Shown: one piece after another, positions 26,062-35,141 of the stretch | Layout: each line of letters opens with the position of its first letter | Position numbering within the stretch: the first letter of the stretch is position 1 | Assembly: GCA_016795025.1 (NCBI GenBank) | Contig: JAEUIR010000003.1 | Location: 4,720 to 55,612, forward strand | Source of the DNA: Phycisphaerales bacterium | GTDB lineage: Bacteria; Planctomycetota; Phycisphaerae; UBA1845; Fen-1342 | Direction of reading: 5' to 3' | DNA: 50,893 bases | Position numbers and translations under genes: made by a program | Notes under the pieces: generated by a model | What the model was told of the DNA's origin: nothing | Database searches by the model: none | What the model saw: only the letters and a program-made list of their open reading frames with translations

Positions 26062-27237
26062 ATGGGTTACGAAGTCGTCTCGGACCACCTGACACTCCGC
26101 ATTCGCTATCGGTCCGATTGGTTTTGGATCACACACTCACGATGCCGTCCTGGCTGCGCCCATTGCTTGGCCGAGCGCGAAACACCGTCGTATACCATGG
26201 TGTTTCCGCACTGGGGAGTGTTCGTTAAGCACCGCGGCCAATCTTCGGTCGTGGCGGATTGCAACCACGTCGTGTTTTTCAACCCACACGAGCCTTATCG
26301 AGCCAGCCATCCTGGCGCTCTGGGCGATGACGCCAATATTCTGACGATTCACCCGCGCGTGCTTGAGGATGCCCTGAGTGTCTGGGACGCAAGCGCCGCG
26401 CACCGACCGAGCCGCCTGTTTGATTTTGAAGATTACGCCACCGATCCGCACACATTCCTGTTGCAGCGTGTCGTATTCGATCGGCTGGCGACCGATCCGC
26501 TCGTTGACCCGATTGCCATTCAGGAGGCCACGCTGCGGCTGATCGGAGCGGTGATCGACGGAGCATATCTGTCGCGCGGCTGCCGCCCGGCTCCCCTGCC
26601 GGACCGCACGGCCCGCGACCATATGAGCCGTTCAGTCGATGTCATGTCGATCCTCGCGACCCGCTTTCGCGAGCGCATCTCGCTCGCGGAGCTCTCGAAG
26701 CTCGTGGATTGCTCGCCATTCCATTTGTGCCGAATTTTCCGCGAGCAAACCGGCTTGTCGATTCACCGCTATCTGAACCGCCTGCGTCTGCGCGCCGCCA
26801 CGGACGAGCTGGCCGTCAACAGTGAGAACATGACCCGCATGGCGCTTTCGTTCGGGTTTTCGTCTCACAGCCACTTCAGCGCGTCGTTTCGGCGCGAGTT
26901 TGGCGTTTCGCCATCTCGCGTTCGCCGCGCAATCTCCGGCGGAGTCGCCCGCGAAATGCACGAGATTCTCGATCGTCGCCCGGAGCGCAGCGAGGCGGCC
27001 GCCCGTTCACGCAATCGCCTGGCAACGCTGCTGCGCGACGGCCATGCCCCGACTATGCGCATCGCCAAGCCCGTTCGCGAGGATGAGCCGGCGCTGTTGA
27101 ACCAGCTCGGTCAGGGCCGCCTGATGCTCGATCCGTGCCCTTATTACGTCAGCGCCCGACCGACCTCATCACAATATGTGCGCGTGCATCATGATGTTGC
27201 CAGTGCGGCGCGCGCCGGCGGCGGCGCAGTCGAATAG
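26062..27237 (+). CDS. AraC-family transcriptional regulator with N-terminal Cys cluster
   Basis: The protein has 391 residues from ATG 26062; an upstream in-frame ATG at 25990 would add residues unlike the family. The N-terminal sensor domain has CRPGCAHC (Cys28, Cys32, Cys35) followed by FPHWGVFVKHRGQ and NHVVFFNPHEPYRASHPG. The two AraC helix-turn-helix motifs are ISLAELSKLVDCSPFHLCRI and MTRMALSFGFSSHSHFSASF, ending RREFGVSPSRVRR. A C-terminal extension of about 80 residues follows with basic patches. The regulator probably binds DNA as a dimer; the Cys cluster suggests metal or redox input, but this is inferred. The adjacent rhodanese-like/methyltransferase gene is downstream on the same strand and may be a target. 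Confidence 0.83.
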   Translation: MGYEVVSDHLTLRIRYRSDWFWITHSRCRPGCAHCLAERETPSYTMVFPHWGVFVKHRGQSSVVADCNHVVFFNPHEPYRASHPGALGDDANILTIHPRVLEDALSVWDASAAHRPSRLFDFEDYATDPHTFLLQRVVFDRLATDPLVDPIAIQEATLRLIGAVIDGAYLSRGCRPAPLPDRTARDHMSRSVDVMSILATRFRERISLAELSKLVDCSPFHLCRIFREQTGLSIHRYLNRLRLRAATDELAVNSENMTRMALSFGFSSHSHFSASFRREFGVSPSRVRRAISGGVAREMHEILDRRPERSEAAARSRNRLATLLRDGHAPTMRIAKPVREDEPALLNQLGQGRLMLDPCPYYVSARPTSSQYVRVHHDVASAARAGGGAVE

Positions 27238-27319
27238 CCCGCGACCGCGATGATTGAGGCCGGATTCTCTATTCGTCTGACGCTTGCAATCCCTTTGCGG
27301 TCGCGTTGATCTATTGGTC

Positions 27320-28090
27320 ATGAGCGGCCCACTGGAACTCCGCCGGTACTTGGACCCGCGCGAGCGCGACGCCGCGGCCGCATGCCCGATTCGCGATGCG
27401 GTGAATATCCCGCTTGGTGAGCTCGCTCGTCGAACGCACGAGCTCCCGCCACCGAGCGATACGATCTCGATAGCGACCGATCAAGCACTGTATGTGCGAA
27501 CGAGTAACGCATTGATGGCGCTCGGTCGCACCTGCTCCCACATTTCAGAATTCGATCATGAAACTGCGCCGTCAACGACTCGCGGCCGGCTCTGGCGGCC
27601 GAGCGCATTCGTTGAACGCGCGGCACGCACGCTGTCTCCCGGGCGTGCGATTGATGTTGGCTGCGGAACCGGGCGCGACGCTGTGTTTCTCGCGGCCGGC
27701 GGTTGGCGTGTCGTGGCGATCGACCATCTGCCGGATGCGATCCACCGCGGCCTCGGGCTTGCGCACCACTCGGGAATCGCGCCAGGGGCGATTCAGTGGA
27801 ATTGCGCCGACGCACGCAGCACCATCCGCAAGCAGATCGCCGAATTCGACCTCGTCGTGTTCGTTCGCTTTTTTGATCGTGCCGTCGTCGAACAGGCGAC
27901 ACAAATTACACGGCCGGGAGGCAGCATCGTGATTGAAGCGTTTGAGGACAGTTCGGCGACCGGCCCGCGTTGCCCGGCGACCAGTGAAGCGGAACTGCGC
28001 CGTTTATTCAATGGCCTTGAATTTCGGCAAGTCGAAGCGGGGACGGACGAGCGCGGTCGACGCCTGTTGCGAGTCTGGGCAATCCGCTAA
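27320..28090 (+). CDS. rhodanese-like/SAM-methyltransferase fusion
   Basis: About 256 residues from ATG 27320. Residues 1-75 follow a rhodanese fold: LDPRERDAAAACPIRDAVNI, PLGELARRTHELPPP and DTISIATDQALYVRTSNALM; the catalytic Cys position is not a Cys, so sulfur transfer is unlikely. Residues 85-256 are a class I methyltransferase with the SAM motif AIDVGCGTGRDAVFLAA, acidic residue in VVAIDHLPDAI, and later FDLVVFVRFFD. The methyltransferase resembles TehB/thiopurine-type small-molecule enzymes, often linked to selenium or tellurium tolerance. The cytoplasmic substrate is not known. The AraC regulator lies 82 bp upstream on the same strand. Confidence 0.78.
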   Translation: MSGPLELRRYLDPRERDAAAACPIRDAVNIPLGELARRTHELPPPSDTISIATDQALYVRTSNALMALGRTCSHISEFDHETAPSTTRGRLWRPSAFVERAARTLSPGRAIDVGCGTGRDAVFLAAGGWRVVAIDHLPDAIHRGLGLAHHSGIAPGAIQWNCADARSTIRKQIAEFDLVVFVRFFDRAVVEQATQITRPGGSIVIEAFEDSSATGPRCPATSEAELRRLFNGLEFRQVEAGTDERGRRLLRVWAIR

Positions 28091-28115
28091 CGCGATGCGC
28101 GGTCGCGGCCTGCGG

Positions 28116-28640
28116 CTACGCCGGCGACAATCCCATCATGCGCCGCCACGCGCTCACCTGACCAAAATGCGACTGCGCGTGACCGCTTAAGTAAAATCCG
28201 AATACGCTCCCCACCGTCGGAAATATCTCGCCAAGCCGTCCCGGCGAAGGATTCGTGGCGGCAAGCGCGGCGTCATCGGCTTCCGTGACCGCGCCGAGTG
28301 CGGCTTTGTAGCTGTCACTAAACACGCGCATGATCTCGTCCTTTGGCGGATAGATGGAGGCGTGAGGATCGTCCCGGCACTCCGCACCGTTCTTGAACAG
28401 CTCATCCCACCCGGCTGGAACGGCTGTCGCCCCCGCGGGCAGGCCGAGCAATTGCGTCACGCGCGACGGATATAGCGCGAGGTGACCAAATACAAATGCC
28501 GGGTGATTGGATTTGATCTCAGCGCCGCCGGGGCGAGCCAGTCGCGCGAACATTCCAGCATCGATGCCGGCGACGAGCCGATCAGAATACGGCAGCGTCA
28601 ACGCGGCTGATTGTGCGATGATTTTTCCGATTTGTCCCAT
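28116..28640 (-). CDS. DinB-superfamily protein
   Basis: The protein has 174 residues. The DinB/YfiT four-helix bundle is suggested by its length and metal-site histidines: NHPAFVFGHLALYPSRV in helix 2 and SGHAQSHFGQVSAWRRMM near the C-terminus, the second giving the His pair of the family. Relatives are metal-dependent thiol (bacillithiol or mycothiol) S-transferases or proteins of unknown activity. Start choice: AAGGAG lies about eight bases before ATG 28640. It is convergent with the rhodanese-like/methyltransferase gene and downstream of the glycosyltransferase gene. Confidence 0.78.
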   Translation of the reverse strand: MGQIGKIIAQSAALTLPYSDRLVAGIDAGMFARLARPGGAEIKSNHPAFVFGHLALYPSRVTQLLGLPAGATAVPAGWDELFKNGAECRDDPHASIYPPKDEIMRVFSDSYKAALGAVTEADDAALAATNPSPGRLGEIFPTVGSVFGFYLSGHAQSHFGQVSAWRRMMGLSPA

Positions 28641-28706
28641 GCGAAGGCTCCTTGATTGCGAATGGACGATTGTAGGCGAAAAACTGCGGCGGCGATGTAA
28701 AACGCC

Positions 28707-29972
28707 CTATTCGCGGCGAACTGGCGCAATCCTGCTGATTTCTTCAAGCGCATCGGCCGCTTCGGCCGCGCCGTTTTCGCTTTGGATGCTCCACGCGAGG
28801 GACTTTGCGCGGTGGGCCAGCGCCTGATCCGCGAGCAGCCGAGACAGCGCGTGACCGAGTTTCGCGGGAGTGAGCCCGCGTTTGAAGATCATTCCGCCGG
28901 CGCCAAGTTGATGAACACGGAGCGCGTTGTTGAACTGGTCGTTGCCCTGGGGAACGATCAACTGCGGAATTGCCGCTCGAAGGGCCTGCGCGGTCGTGCC
29001 GGCGCCGCCGTGATGCACGAGCGCCGCGGAGCGCGGCAAGATTTGCGAAAACGGGGCGTAGTCGGCGACCAGCAACGCGGTATCATCGCTTCGAATCCCG
29101 GCGCTGTTCGAGCCAACCAACAGCACGCCGCGTATGCCGATTCGTCGACACGCCTCGGCCGCGATGTCATAAAACGCACCGGGTGAGTGGACGTGCGCCG
29201 TCCCCAGCGAAAACACCACCGGCGGCGGACCGCGATCGTAAAATGCTTCGAGCGCGGCACTTGTCGCCGCGGAAGTCGAGCCGTCGTGCCACACGAATCC
29301 CGTAACGCGCCCATTACGGGGGTCGCCCGTGATTTTCGGACGCACGGTCGGAGACCAAAGCCCGAGGTTCAATGCCCCGCCGTGCATGTCGCGCAGCGCC
29401 CCGCCCCGCTCTCGCGGGAAACCACACGCGCGACGTACATTGGACAATTGCCAGTCGGCCACCAGCGAAACCAACGGACGAAGCATCGGAATTGCAGCCT
29501 GCGAGATGCGCCGGCGAATCGGCCCCGGGTGTTTCTGAATCGCGGGAGCGGGGTCATGCGGCGACAGCCAGAACACGGGCGCGAGCGTGGCCATCGCCTG
29601 CGGAATGCCGCGCTCCTCACAAACCCAGCGCGTGCCAATGGAAATGACATGGCTTAGCACCGCGTCGTAGCGATTGACAGCCAGGACGCGACGCGAAGCC
29701 TCGATCGCCGCCGGCACTCCGCCGATGATCTCTCGAAATATCGCCATTCCCAGCGCCGCAGGCGGAAGGTGCATGTGCGTTCGCATGAATCCTTCAAGAT
29801 CGAAATGGCCGTAGATCGGCTCAAATTCGAGATCAACCGCTGCCGCGTTTCGGGAAAAATAGGGATGCGTGAAGAGCGTGACGCCGTGGCCGCGTCGCCG
29901 CAATTCCGCGCCAATGCCCAGAAAGGGGTGAACGTCGCCATGCGAACCGCTGGTAATCAGAGCGAAACGCAA
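28707..29972 (-). CDS. GT1-family glycosyltransferase
   Basis: The protein has 421 residues, a GT-B-fold enzyme like bacterial macrolide/sterol glycosyltransferases. The N-terminal half begins RFALITSGSHGDVHPFLGIG and includes HVISIGTRWVCEERGIP. The C-terminal half has PVVFSLGTAHVHSPG, VADYAPFSQILPRSAALVHH and the donor-binding GGAGTTAQALRAAIPQLIVP with DQFNNALRVHQLGAG. The donor is probably a nucleotide sugar and the acceptor may be a lipid or small molecule. The start codon is TTG at 29972, chosen because the first beta strand of the fold begins at once; the previous gene's stop is four bases upstream, so the genes are probably co-transcribed. Confidence 0.88.
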   Translation of the reverse strand: MRFALITSGSHGDVHPFLGIGAELRRRGHGVTLFTHPYFSRNAAAVDLEFEPIYGHFDLEGFMRTHMHLPPAALGMAIFREIIGGVPAAIEASRRVLAVNRYDAVLSHVISIGTRWVCEERGIPQAMATLAPVFWLSPHDPAPAIQKHPGPIRRRISQAAIPMLRPLVSLVADWQLSNVRRACGFPRERGGALRDMHGGALNLGLWSPTVRPKITGDPRNGRVTGFVWHDGSTSAATSAALEAFYDRGPPPVVFSLGTAHVHSPGAFYDIAAEACRRIGIRGVLLVGSNSAGIRSDDTALLVADYAPFSQILPRSAALVHHGGAGTTAQALRAAIPQLIVPQGNDQFNNALRVHQLGAGGMIFKRGLTPAKLGHALSRLLADQALAHRAKSLAWSIQSENGAAEAADALEEISRIAPVRRE

Positions 29973-29976
29973 TGCG

Positions 29977-31179
29977 TCAATCGCGCTTTCCGCCGTCGGC
30001 CGGCTCGACCATCAGCTCCTGCTTGGCTCCGCTGCCGTCTGCGTTCGCGGGTTTCGCGGCTGAAGCCGCCTTCGTCTCGGCGTCGCGCACTTTGAGCTTT
30101 TGCTTCGACGTGGGCAGATCAAACAGCTTGTTTTCCATGCGGCGGAAAATTCGGTCGATCGGCGCGCGGGCTTTGTCGAGCTCGGCCTGCGCTTTCTCGC
30201 GATCTTCTTTGGATTTCGCATCGCGGATGCGCTTGTCGATCCGCGCGAATTCGTCGCCCTTCTTGCGCAGCCAGTTGTCGCGCTCATCTTGTGCCGATTT
30301 CAGATATTGCTGGGCTTTGGCCGTCTGATCTTCCTTAAGCTCATACTTGCGAATGAAGGCCTCGACGTATACCTCCCACTCGTCGCGCGGCCCTTTGGCT
30401 CGCGCCGGCTTCGTCGGACCGGTTGGCTTCTCACTCGCGTTCGCCGCTTCGACGGCCGCCTTTTCGGCGGCTGCGGCGGCCGCTGCAGCCTGCGCTTCGG
30501 CGTTCGCGGCAGCCTGCTGTTCCGGACTGCCTTCGAGGCCGTACGCCACGCGCGCTTCGGACGTCGCCTGCGATCGGGCGTCTTTCATTGCATCGCGAAT
30601 TTCGCCGCGTTCCTTGCGCTTGTCCTCTGCAAACTTATCATTGTTCCTCGGCCATTCCGCTTCCGGGTCGTAACCGCCGTCCGCCCAAACCGCGATTTTT
30701 TTCTGCACAAACGAGAAGCCCGTGTTAAACGCGGCCAACTCGCCTTCGAGCTGAACGCGCTGGTCGTCATTCATCACTTCGCTGAACTCACCGCTCATCC
30801 CCTCGACGAGATCCTGAAACTCCGACATCAGCGGCTGCACGCGCTTTGACCACTCCGCCACCGTCTCGGGATCCGGCGGCTCGCCATCGAGTATCGCCTC
30901 AATATACTGATTCATAAGAGTCGTAATCTCTTTGCGATTCTTGTTCATCCATTCGGGGAGACGCTGCTTGACCACGTCCGAAACATGCGCGGCCTGAGCT
31001 TCGTCGAACTCGTAATGGCCGCTCATATCCTCGACCATGCGGTCGAGCGCACGGGAGAGCATCAACTTCGTCGGCCAGAATCCGCCCGTCTCCTCTTCGT
31101 CATCCGGAGATTGCGCCCCAGACAAAGCCGCTGTGGAAAGAGCGACGCAAACGATCAGCCACGGTTTTCGAAAGCTCAT
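29977..31179 (-). CDS. secreted Ala/Lys/Glu-rich helical protein of unknown function
   Basis: About 400 residues from ATG 31179 (GGAG nine bases upstream); the frame is open further upstream. A signal peptide MSFRKPWLIVCVALSTAALS is followed by two charged helical regions. The first (about 60-170) has MVEDMSGHYEFDEAQAAHVS and repeated WMNKNRKEITTLMN-like helices. A low-complexity alanine block (NAEAQAAAAAAAAEKAAVEA) and a proline/glycine hinge lead to a second helical region (DEWEVYVEAFIRKYELKEDQ, DERDNWLRKKGDEFARID). Coiled-coil formation is likely. I do not recognise a family; relatives with this look are common exported planctomycete proteins. The GT1 gene starts four bases beyond its stop, which suggests co-expression. 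Confidence 0.6.
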   Translation of the reverse strand: MSFRKPWLIVCVALSTAALSGAQSPDDEEETGGFWPTKLMLSRALDRMVEDMSGHYEFDEAQAAHVSDVVKQRLPEWMNKNRKEITTLMNQYIEAILDGEPPDPETVAEWSKRVQPLMSEFQDLVEGMSGEFSEVMNDDQRVQLEGELAAFNTGFSFVQKKIAVWADGGYDPEAEWPRNNDKFAEDKRKERGEIRDAMKDARSQATSEARVAYGLEGSPEQQAAANAEAQAAAAAAAAEKAAVEAANASEKPTGPTKPARAKGPRDEWEVYVEAFIRKYELKEDQTAKAQQYLKSAQDERDNWLRKKGDEFARIDKRIRDAKSKEDREKAQAELDKARAPIDRIFRRMENKLFDLPTSKQKLKVRDAETKAASAAKPANADGSGAKQELMVEPADGGKRD

Positions 31180-31467
31180 TGAACGCATCTCCGATTCAAC
31201 CGCCTGCCTGAGCGGGCGGTCGCATTGGTCAATCGCGGCAGGGAACGCCGACGCCCGCACACCGCGCCACAATTGTATGTTTCGTCATGTTAACGCGCTC
31301 CGGCGCGGGCGAAATCGCCAAAATGGGCGAATCGACAGGGTTTGACAGACTGCGACATTCGCCGCGCGGATGTCGAGATTCGTATTGGAAGCCGGCGCGA
31401 CCATGCCGCAAAATAACCCTCAACCCGCCCGGCGCTATCAGCGCCGGCCGCGCACAGGAGCACAGCC

Positions 31468-33108
31468 ATTCCGCCGGAAACCGAACGCACGCTGCTGTGC
31501 GTGCCGATCATCTCCAACCGTCCGCCGCTGGATGAGCAGGCGGCGCGAGCCCGCGCCGCCGGTGCGAACGTTATCGAGCTGCGCGTGGACCTGATCGGCA
31601 ATATCACGGCGGTGGAGCGCTTTTTGAACGGCCCGCGAATGACGCCCTGCATTTTGACGGTTCGCAGCGCCGCCGAAGGTGGAGCGTGGGATGGCCCGGA
31701 TGACGAGCGAATCGCATTGATTGAGCGTCTGGGGTTGCTGATGCCGGGCTATGTCGATGTCGAGTTGGTCACATTCCAACGCTCGGCGAATTTGCGGCAA
31801 AAACTCGGGCTGATCGCGGAACTGAACGGGGGCGCATCGGCGGCGCATGCCATTGGCGCACGCTCGAAAGCGGAAAACGCACTCGCGGAGCCGACCACAC
31901 GGCGAGCGCGCAATCGTCTTATCTTGTCGGTTCATGACGTTCACGCGACTCCGTCGGACATCGCCGGTGTGATGAATCGCTTTCCCGGCTCTCCGGCGCT
32001 CATTCACAAAGGCTCATTCGTGGCGCGCGACGGATGCGACGCGTTGCGAATTCTGATCGAATTGGAGCGCCGCGCGCGGCAGCAGCCGACAATCCTGATC
32101 GGCATGGGCGAAGCCGGCGTCGCGACGCGCATTCTCGCGCGAAAATTCGGCGCGTTTCTGTCATTTGCCGCGTTCGACAACGAGAGTGAGTCGGCGCCGG
32201 GGCAACTCGCGCCCGCCACGATGCGCGGCCTTTATCGCTGGGATTCGATCGATGGACACACGGCCGTGTACGGCATCGTCGGCTGGCCGGTTGGGCACTC
32301 GAAAAGCCCGCTGGTGCATAACGCCGGCATGGCGGCAAACGGCGTAAACGGTGTTTACTTACCTTGGCCTGTCGCCCCAGATTATGAAGCGTTCGCTCGC
32401 TTCATGGATACCCTCGCGGATTCACCGCAACTGGGTCTGCGCGGATTGAGCGTGACAATCCCACATAAGGAGAATGCGTTCCGCTGGCTGAGCGAACGCG
32501 GAGCGAATATGTCGGAGCCGGCGCGACGTTGCGGCGCCGTGAATACGCTTTCCCTGAGCGATGGGCAGTGGCGCGGCGACAACACCGATGCCCAGGCGCT
32601 TGCGGAAATGATCGCTCTCGCATCGTGGGCCGGCCCAGGAGAAAAACCGCGAACCATTCTGGTTCTCGGCTCAGGTGGTATCGCCCGAGCCGCGATCGCG
32701 ACCGCACAGCCACTGGCGGAAAGGTTGGTGATCGCGAATCGCACGGAGAGTCGCGCCGCCGCCTTAGCGGCTGAATTCGCGTGCGAAAGCGTGGCATGGT
32801 CAGCGCGGACTGATGTATCACCGGATGTTGTCATCCAATGCACATCGCTGGGGATGCACCCGCGCTCTGATGAATCGCCTCTGCCGCCTGACGCTCTTTT
32901 GCCTAATTCGACCGTAATTGAGACGGTCTATGCGCCTCCGCGAACACGGCTGCTCCAGGACGCAGCCGCCCGCGGTTGCCGCACCGTGTCGGGCGTGGAT
33001 CTGTTTATCGCCCAAGCCGAGCGCCAATTCGAGTTGTGGCAAGGCCAGTCACCTCCGCAGGGATTGTTCGCGCAGTTGCTGAACGGCCAGGCTCCGGCGC
33101 CGCGATAA
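31468..33108 (+). CDS. bifunctional 3-dehydroquinase (type I) / shikimate 5-dehydrogenase
   Basis: The enzyme catalyses two consecutive shikimate steps in the cytoplasm: dehydroquinate to dehydroshikimate, and dehydroshikimate to shikimate. The AroD part has ANVIELRVDL, LILSVHDVHATPSD (catalytic His) and PALIHKGSFVARDGCD (Schiff-base Lys170, numbered from the GTG at 31501). The AroE part has VYGIVGWPVGHSKSP, VTIPHKENAF (catalytic Lys323), GDNTDAQALAEM and the NADP motif LGSGGIARAA at 389-398. No ATG precedes the domain. The GTG at 31501 cuts into the first strand, whereas AGGAG (31456-31460) sits seven bases before an ATT at 31468 that adds a natural N-terminus, so an ATT start is proposed; a CTG at 31492 or 31495 is the alternative. 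This bacterial AroD-AroE fusion resembles the plant enzyme. Confidence 0.88.
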   Translation: MPPETERTLLCVPIISNRPPLDEQAARARAAGANVIELRVDLIGNITAVERFLNGPRMTPCILTVRSAAEGGAWDGPDDERIALIERLGLLMPGYVDVELVTFQRSANLRQKLGLIAELNGGASAAHAIGARSKAENALAEPTTRRARNRLILSVHDVHATPSDIAGVMNRFPGSPALIHKGSFVARDGCDALRILIELERRARQQPTILIGMGEAGVATRILARKFGAFLSFAAFDNESESAPGQLAPATMRGLYRWDSIDGHTAVYGIVGWPVGHSKSPLVHNAGMAANGVNGVYLPWPVAPDYEAFARFMDTLADSPQLGLRGLSVTIPHKENAFRWLSERGANMSEPARRCGAVNTLSLSDGQWRGDNTDAQALAEMIALASWAGPGEKPRTILVLGSGGIARAAIATAQPLAERLVIANRTESRAAALAAEFACESVAWSARTDVSPDVVIQCTSLGMHPRSDESPLPPDALLPNSTVIETVYAPPRTRLLQDAAARGCRTVSGVDLFIAQAERQFELWQGQSPPQGLFAQLLNGQAPAPR

Positions 33109-33212
33109 TCGGGCCTTGATTCAGCACCTGCAATTTGCAAAGCGACTCGATACCGCAGAAACTGCGGCGCCGTGGCGTGACAGTATCAGATTCACGATTC
33201 ACAGGGTGCCGC

Positions 33213-35141
33213 TTGAGCTCAATCTGGATCATCATCGGATCGGCCGCCGCGTTCGCCGTGGCTTATCGCTATTACGGCGCGTTCCTGGCAGCGCGTGTCG
33301 CGGTTCTTGATGACCGCCGCCCTACACCCGCGCATCGATTGAACGACGGCGTTGATTATCATCCGACGAATCGCTGGGTGTTGTTTGGCCATCACTTCGC
33401 GGCCATCGCGGGACCCGGTCCGTTGCTCGGGCCGGTGTTGGCGGCTCAATGGGGCTATCTGCCGGGGCTCATTTGGATTGTCATTGGCGCGTGCCTGGCC
33501 GGCGCGGTGCATGATTTCGTCATTCTCACCGCATCGGTGCGCCAGAACGGGCTATCGCTGCCGAATATTGCCCGACAGAGCATCGGTGAGGTCAGCGGGC
33601 ACGTGACTTCGATCGCCACGCTGTTCATCATCGTCACAACGCTGGCAGCGGTCGCGACGGTCGTCGTCAATGCGCTGGCGGAAAGTTCGTGGGGTATGTT
33701 CACGATTCTGGTCACAATCCCGGCTGCGCTCATCACGGGATTGTGGATGTACAAGATTCGCCCCGGCCGCGTGACGGAAGCATCCATCATCGGCGTGACG
33801 CTCGTGTTAGCCGGCGTTTTTTTTGGCAAGCCGTTTGCGGAATCAAGTCTTGGGCCAAGCCTGATATTCGCCAAAAAAACACTGTCAATTCTGTTGCCGT
33901 TTTATGCCGTGATCGCCTCGATTTTGCCCGTATGGGTACTGATGTGCCCGCGCGATTATCTCAGCTCGTACATGAAAATCGGCGTCATGATCGTGCTCGG
34001 CGCGGGGATGCTCGTCGCCGCGCCGGAAATGAAAATGCCCGCGACAACGCCTTGGCTCGGCGGCGGCGGCCCGGTGATCTCCGGAGCGATCTGGCCGTTT
34101 GTCTGCATCGTCATCATGTGCGGCGCAATCAGCGGGTTTCACGCGCTCATCGCATCCGGCACAACGCCCAAAATGATCAATCGCGAGAGCGAGATTCGAA
34201 TGATCGGATACGGCGCGATGGTGCTGGAGGGGTTTGTGGCCATCACCGCGCTGATCGCTGCGTGCGCGCTGGAGCCGGGCGATTATTTCGCGATAAACAT
34301 CGCGCAATCGACGCCCGCGCAGCAGGCGGCCTATCACAGCTTTGTCGCCAACGCCGATGCGACGCACGGCTGGAACATTCAGCCCGTCGAGCTGACCGTG
34401 CTCGAAACGCAAACCGCCGAGAAACTCGGCGGCCGCACCGGCGGAGCGGTCACGCTGGCCGTCGGCATGGCCAAGGTGTTTTCAAGCCTGCCGGGCATGT
34501 CTGCTCTGGTGTCATACTGGTATCACTTCGTCATCATGTTTGAGGCGCTTTTCATTCTCACGCTGCTGGAAACAGGCACGCGCGTCGCACGTTTCGTGGT
34601 GCAGGACGCGCTGGCGGCGCTTCGCGGTTCGACCGATGCCGCACCCGCCGCCGCAGTCGCAGTCAGCCACGACATCGCGTATTCCAAAACTGTGAAAGCG
34701 TCGCCTGATTGGTTGAGGAACATTATTCTGAGTTTCGTGATGTGTTTCGCGTGGGGTTATCTGCTCTATCTGGGCAATCTCAATCGGCTGTGGAGCATGC
34801 TCGGCATCGCGAACCAGTTACTGGCCTCGATCGCACTGGCGGTTGGTACGACGTATTTGCTGCAACATGCTCCGCGTCGCGCATACGCGCTTTGCACCGG
34901 CATTCCCTACGTTTTCGTGATCATCACGACATTTACGGCCGGCGTGATCAATATTCGCAATTGGTGGGCGGATGTTGCGAAAGTGCCGCCGGCGGAGGTG
35001 TTCCTGGTCAAGCTGCTTTGCGGGCTTGCGGCGATTATGCTCGTGCTGACGGCTGTGATCGCATTGGATGCGGCGCGGCGCTGGTGGGCGATACTGGCTA
35101 CGGCCCCGCAACAGCGCTATCAACTGGCGAGCAATGATTAA
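33213..35141 (+). CDS. cstA: CstA-family carbon starvation protein / peptide transporter
   Basis: About 642 residues and some 15 hydrophobic segments. Family signatures are clear: TPAHRLNDGVDYHPTNRWVL, FGHHFAAIAGPGPLLGPVLA, AQWGYLPGLIWIVIGACLAG and MCPRDYLSSYMKIGV, with ISGFHALIASGTTPKMI. CstA proteins are inner-membrane transporters for pyruvate or peptides induced by carbon limitation; which one is made here cannot be told from sequence. The frame is open back to a TTG at 33135; a TTG at 33213, just before SSIWIIIGSAAAFAVAYRYY, matches the N-terminus of short CstA proteins and is preferred. It follows the AroD-AroE fusion gene by about 100 bp on the same strand. Confidence 0.9.
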   Translation: MSSIWIIIGSAAAFAVAYRYYGAFLAARVAVLDDRRPTPAHRLNDGVDYHPTNRWVLFGHHFAAIAGPGPLLGPVLAAQWGYLPGLIWIVIGACLAGAVHDFVILTASVRQNGLSLPNIARQSIGEVSGHVTSIATLFIIVTTLAAVATVVVNALAESSWGMFTILVTIPAALITGLWMYKIRPGRVTEASIIGVTLVLAGVFFGKPFAESSLGPSLIFAKKTLSILLPFYAVIASILPVWVLMCPRDYLSSYMKIGVMIVLGAGMLVAAPEMKMPATTPWLGGGGPVISGAIWPFVCIVIMCGAISGFHALIASGTTPKMINRESEIRMIGYGAMVLEGFVAITALIAACALEPGDYFAINIAQSTPAQQAAYHSFVANADATHGWNIQPVELTVLETQTAEKLGGRTGGAVTLAVGMAKVFSSLPGMSALVSYWYHFVIMFEALFILTLLETGTRVARFVVQDALAALRGSTDAAPAAAVAVSHDIAYSKTVKASPDWLRNIILSFVMCFAWGYLLYLGNLNRLWSMLGIANQLLASIALAVGTTYLLQHAPRRAYALCTGIPYVFVIITTFTAGVINIRNWWADVAKVPPAEVFLVKLLCGLAAIMLVLTAVIALDAARRWWAILATAPQQRYQLASND

